NCBI GenBank assembly: GCA_903929895.1
Contig: CAIYWM010000878.1
Coordinates: forward strand, 1 to 7,125
Source of the DNA: an uncultured Alphaproteobacteria bacterium
Lineage (GTDB): Bacteria > Pseudomonadota > Alphaproteobacteria > Reyranellales > Reyranellaceae
Direction: 5' to 3'
Length of the DNA: 7,125 nucleotides
Position 1 is the first letter of the stretch. Every line of letters starts with the position of its first letter. The notes beneath the pieces are model-generated. The model made no database searches, was not told where the DNA came from, and was given only the letters and a program-made list of their open reading frames with translations. Of the stretch, positions 1-5,500 are shown piece after piece. The position numbers and the translations under genes are program-made.

Positions 1-173
1 ATCGCGGAGATGATCAGCGCCGCGGAGAAGGTACCGAAGAACAGGTCGGTCGAGATGCCGATGTCGCGCGACATCTCGTCCGCCAGCACCGCCGGCAGAT
101 AGTAGGTCGAGCCCCAGGCCAGGGTCTGCGCCGTCCCCAGAACGATGATCGTCGAAAGCCAGCGGCGATCCAT
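1..173 (-). CDS. MFS transporter, N-terminal part (cut by window edge)
   Basis: Only the first 57 codons are visible; the gene runs off the left edge of the window. The peptide starts MDRRWLSTIIVLG and has one clear hydrophobic span at about residues 6-31 (including AQTLAWGSTYYLPAVLA), then a short charged loop (DEMSRD) and the start of a second hydrophobic span. This is the usual N-terminus of a 12-helix major facilitator superfamily permease of the inner membrane. The ATG (171-173) shares one base with the TGA of the flavoprotein gene (TGATG), and no Shine-Dalgarno sequence precedes it, so translation is probably coupled to that gene. Its position in an arsR-flavoprotein-MFS cassette suggests that it exports an arsenical, perhaps the flavoprotein's product. 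That is inference: ArsK and other MFS arsenical exporters exist, but the visible part is too short to assign a subfamily. Confidence 0.8.
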   Translation of the reverse strand, partial: MDRRWLSTIIVLGTAQTLAWGSTYYLPAVLADEMSRDIGISTDLFFGTFSAALIISA

Positions 174-1531
174 CAGGAGGCTTTGGGACCGGCGCAGCAG
201 CCAGAGGCTGCGGGCGCCGGCGTGGGCGGCGGACAGCATCCCGCCGCCGTCGTCGCAAGCGCGGCCGATGCGGGTGCGCCGTTGCAGACACCGGTCTCGG
301 GCAGCACCAGCTCGACCCGGCGGGCCGCGTCATGGTCGCCCGCCAGATCGGCGGCGATCGAACGGACCTGCTCGTAGCCCGTCATCATCAGGAAGGTTGG
401 CGCACGGCCATACGACTTCATGCCGGCGAAGTAGAAGCCCGCCTCGGGCTGCGCCAGCTCGCGCGCGCCATGCGGGCGCACCGAGCCGCAGCTGTGTTCG
501 TTCGGATCGATCAGCGGCGCCAGCGCCGGCGGGCATTCCAGCGCGGGATCGAGCGAGAGCCGGAGCTCGCGCAGGAAGTCGAGGTCGGGCCGGAAGCCGG
601 TCGAGACGACCAGCTCGTCGACGGCAACGTGGCGGCCGGGGCATCCCGCGCCCGCGACGACGATCCGGTCACCCTCGCGCGCGATGCGGTTCACGCGGAA
701 GCCGCTCTCGATCGTGAGGCTGCCACTCGCCACTAAGGCGGCGAAGGCGGTGCCCAGCGCGCCGCGCGCCGAGAGCTGGTCGGCCGCACCGCCGCCGAAC
801 GACTTCTCCGGAGTCTCGCCGCGCAGCAGCCAGACGATGTTGGTGGCCGGCTCCTGCTCCTTCAGTTTCGCGAGGTCGAGCAAGGTGCCGACGGCGGAAT
901 GGCCGCCACCCAGCACGGCCACGCAGCGGCCGGCATAGCGTGGCCGGTCGCGTCCCAGCACGTCAGGCATGCCGTAGGCGATGCGGTCGTGGGTTTCGCG
1001 TTCGCCGATCGCAGGCAGGCCGTTGGCGCCGGCCGGATTGGGTGAGAACCAGGTGCCCGTCGCGTCGATCACGGCGTCGGCGCGCAGCACTTCCGGGCCC
1101 TTGCCGTTCTGGTAACGGATCTCGAACGACGCGGCGTCGCGGCCGCGCGTCTTCACCTTGTCGAAGCCGACGCGGCCGATTGCCGTCACCATGCTCCGGG
1201 TCCGGATGTGGTCCTTGAGCGGCGTGCGGGTTGCCAGCGGCTCGAGATACTGCTCCACCAGCTCAGCGCCGGTCGGGTAGTGGTCGGGCTGCGGACGGTT
1301 CCAGCCCGCTTCGGAGAGCAGCCGGTCGGCGGCCTTGTCGATATTGTATTCCCAGGGCGAGAACATGCGGACGTGGCTCCACTGGCGGACCGCATGGCCG
1401 ACCGTGGGACCAGCCTCGATCACGACGGGCTCCAGCCCGCGCGCCAGCAGATGCGCCGCCGCGGCGAGGCCCACGGGACCGGCGCCGATCACGGCGACCT
1501 TCTTCTTCGGAGGGGTGATCGAATCAGGCAT
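173..1531 (-). CDS. FAD/NAD(P)-dependent flavoprotein monooxygenase-like protein of ars clusters (ArsO-like)
   Basis: The 452-residue protein has a two-dinucleotide-fold layout. An FAD-binding GAGPVG lies at residues 16-21, a DATGTW motif at 156-161, a second nucleotide-binding GGGHSA at 208-213, and a late STGFRPD segment at 310-316. This matches flavin-dependent monooxygenases and related pyridine-nucleotide oxidoreductases, a group found in ars clusters and sometimes called ArsO. The segment after the FAD motif (about 45-66, VGHAVRQWSHVRMFSPWEYN) looks like this ars-linked group. The C-terminal 40 residues are Ala/Pro-rich and carry C416 plus the pairs C432-C433 and C445-C446, a likely flexible thiol tail that could bind trivalent arsenic or shuttle electrons (inference). 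The start is well supported: AGGAGA at 1538-1543 lies 6 bases before the ATG. The gene lies 57 bp after arsR and overlaps the MFS gene by one base. The substrate is unknown; redox change of arsenite or an organoarsenical is the contextual guess. Confidence 0.85.
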   Translation of the reverse strand: MPDSITPPKKKVAVIGAGPVGLAAAAHLLARGLEPVVIEAGPTVGHAVRQWSHVRMFSPWEYNIDKAADRLLSEAGWNRPQPDHYPTGAELVEQYLEPLATRTPLKDHIRTRSMVTAIGRVGFDKVKTRGRDAASFEIRYQNGKGPEVLRADAVIDATGTWFSPNPAGANGLPAIGERETHDRIAYGMPDVLGRDRPRYAGRCVAVLGGGHSAVGTLLDLAKLKEQEPATNIVWLLRGETPEKSFGGGAADQLSARGALGTAFAALVASGSLTIESGFRVNRIAREGDRIVVAGAGCPGRHVAVDELVVSTGFRPDLDFLRELRLSLDPALECPPALAPLIDPNEHSCGSVRPHGARELAQPEAGFYFAGMKSYGRAPTFLMMTGYEQVRSIAADLAGDHDAARRVELVLPETGVCNGAPASAALATTAAGCCPPPTPAPAASGCCAGPKAS

Positions 1532-1537
1532 GTTAAC

Positions 1538-1543
1538 TCTCCT
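1538..1543 (-). promoter_or_regulatory. Ribosome binding site of the flavoprotein gene
   Basis: AGGAGA on the minus strand, 6 bases before the ATG at 1529-1531. It fixes the start of the flavoprotein and shows that this gene can be translated independently of arsR. Confidence 0.7.
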
Positions 1544-1588
1544 ATCCTTCTAGAATGTTGGAAAGACGAGACGCAACAAAATCGTCAT

Positions 1589-1909
1589 CTACGCGACGCA
1601 TGTCTTCCCTGCGGCCGGGTGGAAGCCGTCGGCGCAGCATTCCTCGGCCATGTAGGCGAGGAGTTCGTGCATCAGATCATAGTTGGCGTGGCAGACCAGG
1701 GTCGCGCCTTCCCTCACCTGCGTGACGAGACCGACGATCACCAGCGACTTGATGTGATGCGACAGGGTCGAGGCGGCGACGTCGAGCTTGGTCTGGAGGC
1801 GCCCGACCGGCATGCCTTCGGCACCGGCACGCACCAGGGCGCGATAAATCTTCAGCCGGGTCGGATTGCCCAGTGCTTCGAGGCGGGCGGCGGCATCGTC
1901 GAGCTTCAT
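1589..1909 (-). CDS. arsR: ArsR/SmtB-family arsenic-responsive repressor with C-terminal cysteine site
   Basis: A 106-residue winged-helix repressor of the usual ArsR length. The N-terminal LEALGNPTRLKIYRALV (residues 10-26) is the family's opening helix, and the recognition helix region is about 43-56 (DVAASTLSHHIKSL). The classical metal-binding ELCVCDL motif of R773 ArsR is absent. The cysteines are C73, the pair C91-C92 in the last helix, and C104 three residues from the end. This resembles the Acidithiobacillus ferrooxidans ArsR type, whose arsenite site is formed by C-terminal cysteines including a vicinal pair. In that family arsenite or trivalent organoarsenicals release the repressor from DNA. 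The gene is the first of an arsR-flavoprotein-MFS unit and is preceded by a promoter and dyad at 1916-1968. There is no Shine-Dalgarno sequence before the ATG, and the predicted transcript start coincides with it, so the mRNA may be leaderless. Confidence 0.93.
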   Translation of the reverse strand: MKLDDAAARLEALGNPTRLKIYRALVRAGAEGMPVGRLQTKLDVAASTLSHHIKSLVIVGLVTQVREGATLVCHANYDLMHELLAYMAEECCADGFHPAAGKTCVA

Positions 1910-1915
1910 GAGTGA

Positions 1916-1943
1916 AACATAGGGCGCCGTTGGCGCGAGTCAA
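1916..1943 (-). promoter_or_regulatory. Predicted sigma70-type promoter of arsR
   Basis: On the minus strand TTGACT (1938-1943) is separated by 16 bp from TATGTT (1916-1921). The expected start point, about 7 bases after the -10, falls on the A of the arsR ATG (1909), which would give a leaderless transcript. A competing -10, TATAAT at 1957-1962, lies within the dyad but has no acceptable -35 upstream. Confidence 0.6.
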
Positions 1944-1946
1944 CTA

Positions 1947-1968
1947 TATTTCCAGAATTATAGAAATA
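1947..1968. promoter_or_regulatory. Candidate ArsR operator: 22-bp imperfect dyad
   Basis: The arms TATTTC and GAAATA (1947-1952 and 1963-1968) flank a 10-bp centre that is itself partly symmetric, so 9 of 11 base pairs of the dyad match. It lies 3 bp upstream of the predicted -35, at about -59 to -38 from the predicted start point. That is close to where R773 ArsR is known to sit relative to its promoter. The AT-rich dyad stands out sharply from the GC-rich surroundings. Confidence 0.6.
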
Positions 1969-1989
1969 CTATCTTCTCCCGGGGGCGTC

Positions 1990-2283
1990 TCAGCCTGTCG
2001 TCGCGGGTGTCGGGTCGCTTCCGTGCGGATCGATGTCTTCGAGGAAGCGCCCCAGTGTCGCAAGGCTCGTCTCGTATCCGTTCCGGCAGGCATGATCGGC
2101 GAACCGGTGCGGGTCGACGTGGATTTCGTGGATGACATGGCCCGCGTGGCGTTCTTCGGCGGTACGCCTTCGGTACAGCTCCGCCCATGCATGGTGAGTG
2201 GCAGGTGCCTCGCGGACGAGTTCCCGTAGGACGTCGTAGTCGTGCGAGGCCACGAGCGGGACGCGGAAAACGCCTGTCATCAT
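1990..2283 (-). CDS. Small His-rich hypothetical protein in the ars cluster
   Basis: I do not recognise a named family. The 97-residue protein begins MMTGVFRVPLVAS and looks soluble, with no signal peptide or membrane segment. It has ten histidines (14, 30, 31, 46, 49, 52, 55, 59, 64, 87), several in an HxxHxxH-like run at 46-59, and one cysteine (C66). A helical YDVLRELV segment, an Arg-rich YRRRTAEER stretch (37-45), a VIHEIHVDPHRF strand-like segment and a late SLATLGRFLEDI helix suggest a small alpha/beta fold. The start is supported by AAGGAG at 2289-2294, the best Shine-Dalgarno sequence in the window, 5 bases before the first of two adjacent ATGs (8 before the second). It follows arsA by 109 bp and is the last gene before the arsR promoter. 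It is not ArsD: it is too short and lacks the paired N-terminal cysteines. A role in metal or arsenic handling is only a contextual guess. Confidence 0.75.
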   Translation of the reverse strand: MMTGVFRVPLVASHDYDVLRELVREAPATHHAWAELYRRRTAEERHAGHVIHEIHVDPHRFADHACRNGYETSLATLGRFLEDIDPHGSDPTPATTG

Positions 2284-2288
2284 AAAGA

Positions 2289-2294
2289 CTCCTT
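2289..2294 (-). promoter_or_regulatory. Strong ribosome binding site of the His-rich small gene
   Basis: AAGGAG on the minus strand upstream of tandem ATG codons (2281-2283 and 2278-2280). It argues that the small ORF is truly translated and that the start lies here, not at an in-frame ATG 39 bases further upstream (2320-2322). Confidence 0.7.
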
Positions 2295-2392
2295 CAGGAC
2301 AAGCGATGGCGATGCTCGGCATGACAGCCGATCGCCGGGCAGGCGTCGTTGATCCAGATCATCCTTTGGTGAGGAAGGTCCTCGCCAGGCCG

Positions 2393-4162
2393 CTAGACCA
2401 CCAGGCTTGCCAACGCCGCGAGCCCTTCGGGCGGGCTCGCCTGCCACGGGAGCATGTAGAGCCGCCGGGCGAGGCCCAGCTGGACTCTTGCGATCTGCGC
2501 GTGCTCGCCGTGCAGACGCCTGACGAGCAGCGGATCGTGCGTGCCGCTTCCGACCAGGCTTCGATTGATGACCCATGCGTAGGGCTCGATGTGCGCCCGA
2601 CGCAGATCCTCCTGCAGCGCGGCCGCCTCGGAGACCGGCGTGGTTTCCGGGAGGGACACGAGGATGATGCGCGAGTAGTCGGGATCCTGCAGCCGCATGA
2701 GCGGGGTCACGACCCGGCCCTGTGCGTGGGCGCCAATGTTCCGTGTCATTTCGCGATGGTACGCGCCGGCGGCATCCATCAGCAGCAGCGTGTGGCCGGT
2801 CGGCGCGGTATCGAGCACGACGAAGGCGCTGCGGGCCTCCATCACGATGCGCGAGAAGGCATGGAAGACCGCGACCTCCTCCGTACAGGGTGAGGCGAGA
2901 TCCTCGCGCAGCAAGGCCATGCCCGCCTCGTCGAGATCCGCGGCGCGGGAAGCCATGACCTTGGCAATGTAGCGCTGCGTTTCCTCGCGCGGATCGATAC
3001 GGTCGACCCGGAGGCCGTCCATCGTCGCGCCAAGCGTCGACGCGACATGGGCGGCGGGGTCGGTGGTGCTGAGGTGAACGCCGTGTCCACGCTTCACCAG
3101 GCCCACTGCGAGCGCGGCGGCGATAGTGGTCTTTCCAACGCCGCCCTTGCCCATGACCATAATCAGCCCGCGGCCGGCCGATGCGAGTTCGTCGACCAGC
3201 CGGCCCAAACCGGGAATCGCGGGCGACGCCGGTGGGTCGTCCGCCACGGCGTCGACGGGGCGTTCCGGCTCGCCGCCCAGCACCTGTCGAAGCGCGTCCA
3301 ATCCGACCATGTCGAAGGACCGCAGCGGTATCCGGTCCTGCGGCAGCGGTCGCAGGGACTCCGGCAGATCGTCGAGGACCTGGCGGCCGAGCGCCTCGAT
3401 CGACCGGGCCACCGCATCGCCGGGGTCGGTCGCCGCGAAGACGCCGTTGATCGCCAGGTACTGGTTGGCGAGCCCGAGCGCCCGAAGCTCGGCGCTGGTT
3501 CGCGCGGCCTCGCGCATGGCGCCGCGATCGGGGCGACTGACCAGCACGATGGTCGTGCTCTGCGCGTCGCCCAAAGTGGCGAGCGCGGCCTGGAATCGCT
3601 CCTCCTGCAGCTTGAGGCCGGAATGCGGGCCGAGGCACGAGGCACCGCGATCGTTTCCCTTCAGGAACCCGGTCCAGGCCCGGGGCAGGCTGAGCAGGCG
3701 CAGCGTGTGGCCGGTGGGCGCGGTATCGAACACGCCGTGATCGAACGCCTCGGCGCGAGTGGCCAGCAAGCCCACGAACTCGTCGAAGGCAGCGATCTCC
3801 GTCGTGCAGGCGCCGGAGAGCTGTTCGCGCACGGCGGCACGTTCGGCCTCGGTGGCCCCCGCCCCGAGCTGTTCCAGGACGCGCTGCCGATAGGCCTCCG
3901 CCGCGGCCTCGGGATCGATGTTCATTGCCGACAGGCGGGGCGCGCCGGGCACCGGCCGCGGCTCGTTCGACAGCGTCGTGGCGAACATCTCGTCGAGGTT
4001 CGACGCCGGGTCGGTGCTGATCAGGAGAACCGATCTCCCGCGATCGGCGAGCGCGAGTGCCGTGGCGCAGGCCAGCGTCGTCTTCCCGACACCGCCCTTG
4101 CCGGTGAAGAACAGGTGGCGCGTGGGCGCCCTGAGGAGTGCGAGCGGGATACTGGATGGCAT
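2393..4162 (-). CDS. arsA: ArsA arsenite-stimulated ATPase (two-domain)
   Basis: A cytosolic ATPase that, in characterised systems, binds the arsenite channel ArsB or Acr3 and turns passive extrusion into ATP-driven efflux. The 589-residue length fits a full A1-A2 tandem protein. A1 has the P-loop GKGGVGKTT at 21-29 and DTAPTGHT at 146-153; A2 repeats them at 338-346 and 451-458. Both halves therefore look catalytically intact. The three metalloid-site cysteines known from R773 ArsA (113, 172, 422) have clear equivalents: C119 in SGACTTEIAAFDEF, C176 in GASCLGPHSGL and C426 in SPCTEEVAVFHAF. The start is the ATG at 4160-4162 with GGAG at 4170-4173; an in-frame TTG at 4240 would add 26 unlikely, Arg-rich residues. 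The gene follows arsJ after 99 bp. No arsD, arsB or acr3 is visible, so the partner channel is outside the window or is something else. Confidence 0.95.
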   Translation of the reverse strand: MPSSIPLALLRAPTRHLFFTGKGGVGKTTLACATALALADRGRSVLLISTDPASNLDEMFATTLSNEPRPVPGAPRLSAMNIDPEAAAEAYRQRVLEQLGAGATEAERAAVREQLSGACTTEIAAFDEFVGLLATRAEAFDHGVFDTAPTGHTLRLLSLPRAWTGFLKGNDRGASCLGPHSGLKLQEERFQAALATLGDAQSTTIVLVSRPDRGAMREAARTSAELRALGLANQYLAINGVFAATDPGDAVARSIEALGRQVLDDLPESLRPLPQDRIPLRSFDMVGLDALRQVLGGEPERPVDAVADDPPASPAIPGLGRLVDELASAGRGLIMVMGKGGVGKTTIAAALAVGLVKRGHGVHLSTTDPAAHVASTLGATMDGLRVDRIDPREETQRYIAKVMASRAADLDEAGMALLREDLASPCTEEVAVFHAFSRIVMEARSAFVVLDTAPTGHTLLLMDAAGAYHREMTRNIGAHAQGRVVTPLMRLQDPDYSRIILVSLPETTPVSEAAALQEDLRRAHIEPYAWVINRSLVGSGTHDPLLVRRLHGEHAQIARVQLGLARRLYMLPWQASPPEGLAALASLVV

Positions 4163-4223
4163 GTCTTCACTCCGGGCATGGGCAGCCTGTGGGTCGTGAA
4201 GAAGGCACAGCGCCAGCCGTCGC

Positions 4224-4243
4224 GCCTTGCGCCAGCGCAAGGC
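4224..4243. repeat. Perfect inverted repeat (hairpin) in the arsJ-arsA gap
   Basis: Nine-base arms GCCTTGCGC and GCGCAAGGC are separated by 2 bases. In RNA this would fold into a GC-rich stem with a tetraloop. No U-run follows on the minus strand, so it is not a standard intrinsic terminator. It may act as an mRNA-stabilising or processing hairpin, or a weak attenuator, between arsJ and arsA (inference). Confidence 0.6.
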
Positions 4244-4261
4244 CGCGCCGTTTCGATCGGC

Positions 4262-5500
4262 TCAGGCCGCGCGCCCGACGGTCCGGATGTCGCCCCGGTG
4301 GGCCGGCAGCAGGAAGGTGATGATCCAGCAGGCCAGCAGCATCGCCGCCGAGCCGCCGAGGCAGAAGCCGATGCCGCCCCACTGGTAGAAGAGTCCGGAG
4401 AGGAGCGTGCCGGCGAGGCGGCCGCAGGCGTTGGCGGCGTAGTAGAAGCCCACGTCCTCGGCCGCCTTCTCCGAACCCGCATAGGCCAGGATCAGGTACG
4501 AATGCAGCGAGGAGTTGACGGCGAACGGCAGGGCGAAGATCGCCAGTCCCACGACGACGACGAGATCGGGGCGCAGGTCGAGCGGACCGTTCAACACGAG
4601 AGCGATCACCAGCGGCACGGCAAGCAGGAGGCCCGCCCAGAGGCGCGCGCCCGGCACTTCACGGCTGAGCCCGTCCGCACTGCGCGGCACCAGTGCCGGT
4701 GCGATGGCCTGCAGCCCGCCATAGGCGATCGTCCAGGCGGCGAGGAACGCACCCACCTCCACGAACCGCCAACCCGAGGCGTAGAGGAACACCGGCAGGC
4801 CAACGACGAACCACACGTCGCGCGCTCCGAACATGAAGACGCGCGCGGCTGCCAGCAGGTTGACGCCCGCCGACTTGGCGAACAGCTCGCGCATCGTCTT
4901 CGACGCTTTCGCCTTGCCCAGCTCGCGCGGCAGCATCAGCAACCCGGCCAGAAGGACGAGGAGCAGCGCCCCTGCCATCAGCCAGAGCGCCGTACGGAAC
5001 CCGACCGCCTCGAGCAGCAGGCCGCCGACGAAGAAGCCCAAGCCCTTCATGGCGTTCTTCGAACCGGTGAACCAGGCCACCCACTTGAAGAGACGCCCGG
5101 CGCCCTCACCCGCCGTCGCCTTGATGGCCGACTTGGAGGCGGTCTTGGTGAAGTCCTTGGCGAGCCCGGCCAGGCCCTGCGCCACGACGACCCAGGCGAC
5201 GGAGAGGACGGGGCTCCACGCCGGATCGAGCGCCGACAGCAGGAACAGGCTCGCGATCTGCAGCAGCTGGCCGGTCATCATCATGCGCGGGATGCCGAAG
5301 CGCGTGGCCAGCCAGCCGCCGGCAAGATTCGCGACGATGCCGGCGAACTCGTAGAGCAGGAACAGGAAGGCGAGCGTGAACGGCGAGTAGCCGAGCCCGA
5401 AGAAGTGCAGCAGCACGAGCATGCGCAGCGCGCCATCGACCAGGGTGAAGCCCCAGTACGACGCGGTGACGATCAGATAGTCGCGCGCCTTCGTGCCCAT
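4262..5500 (-). CDS. arsJ: ArsJ, MFS exporter of 1-arseno-3-phosphoglycerate
   Basis: A 412-residue inner-membrane permease with alternating hydrophobic spans, about 11-12 by eye, including 23-58, 79-112, 152-190, 229-270, 287-303, 312-338 and 376-399. The loop GLAKDFTKTASKSAIK (112-127), WFTGSKNAMKGLGFF (143-157) and the late AGSEKAAEDVGFYYAANACG stretch (341-360) are features I associate with ArsJ and not with generic MFS proteins. In the characterised system, GAPDH uses arsenate in place of phosphate to make unstable 1-arseno-3-phosphoglycerate, which ArsJ exports, giving arsenate resistance without reduction. The gene directly follows that GAPDH: the ATG (5498-5500) shares a base with its stop (TGATG) and has little Shine-Dalgarno sequence of its own, so translational coupling is likely. 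Starts further upstream would run into GAPDH coding sequence and add Arg-rich residues, so they are rejected. Confidence 0.94.
   Translation of the reverse strand: MGTKARDYLIVTASYWGFTLVDGALRMLVLLHFFGLGYSPFTLAFLFLLYEFAGIVANLAGGWLATRFGIPRMMMTGQLLQIASLFLLSALDPAWSPVLSVAWVVVAQGLAGLAKDFTKTASKSAIKATAGEGAGRLFKWVAWFTGSKNAMKGLGFFVGGLLLEAVGFRTALWLMAGALLLVLLAGLLMLPRELGKAKASKTMRELFAKSAGVNLLAAARVFMFGARDVWFVVGLPVFLYASGWRFVEVGAFLAAWTIAYGGLQAIAPALVPRSADGLSREVPGARLWAGLLLAVPLVIALVLNGPLDLRPDLVVVVGLAIFALPFAVNSSLHSYLILAYAGSEKAAEDVGFYYAANACGRLAGTLLSGLFYQWGGIGFCLGGSAAMLLACWIITFLLPAHRGDIRTVGRAA

Noticed and set aside
1208..1915. 235-codon plus-strand frame over arsR and the flavoprotein start
   Set aside because: It is antisense to arsR and the flavoprotein gene, both of which have clear domains and start signals.
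1969..1992. CCCGGG palindrome after the small-gene stop as a terminator
   Set aside because: It is only a 6-base palindrome with no loop and no T-run on the minus strand. It cannot be supported as an intrinsic terminator.
1912..2229. 105-codon plus-strand ORF starting in the arsR promoter region
   Set aside because: It is mostly antisense to the His-rich small gene, and it has no ribosome binding site and no convincing plus-strand promoter.
1990..2283. Small gene as ArsD
   Set aside because: ArsD is about 120 residues with a paired-cysteine metal site near its N-terminus. This protein has one cysteine and no matching motif.
2284..2392. Possible extra small gene or terminator in the arsA to small-gene gap
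   Set aside because: An in-frame ATG at 2320-2322 would add 13 residues to the small protein, but it has no good ribosome binding site. I found no stem followed by a T-run, so the operon probably reads through.
2280..3638. 452-codon minus-strand frame inside arsA
   Set aside because: It is an out-of-frame reading of arsA, rich in Arg, Pro and Gly with no recognisable domain, while the arsA frame has both P-loops and all metal-site cysteines.
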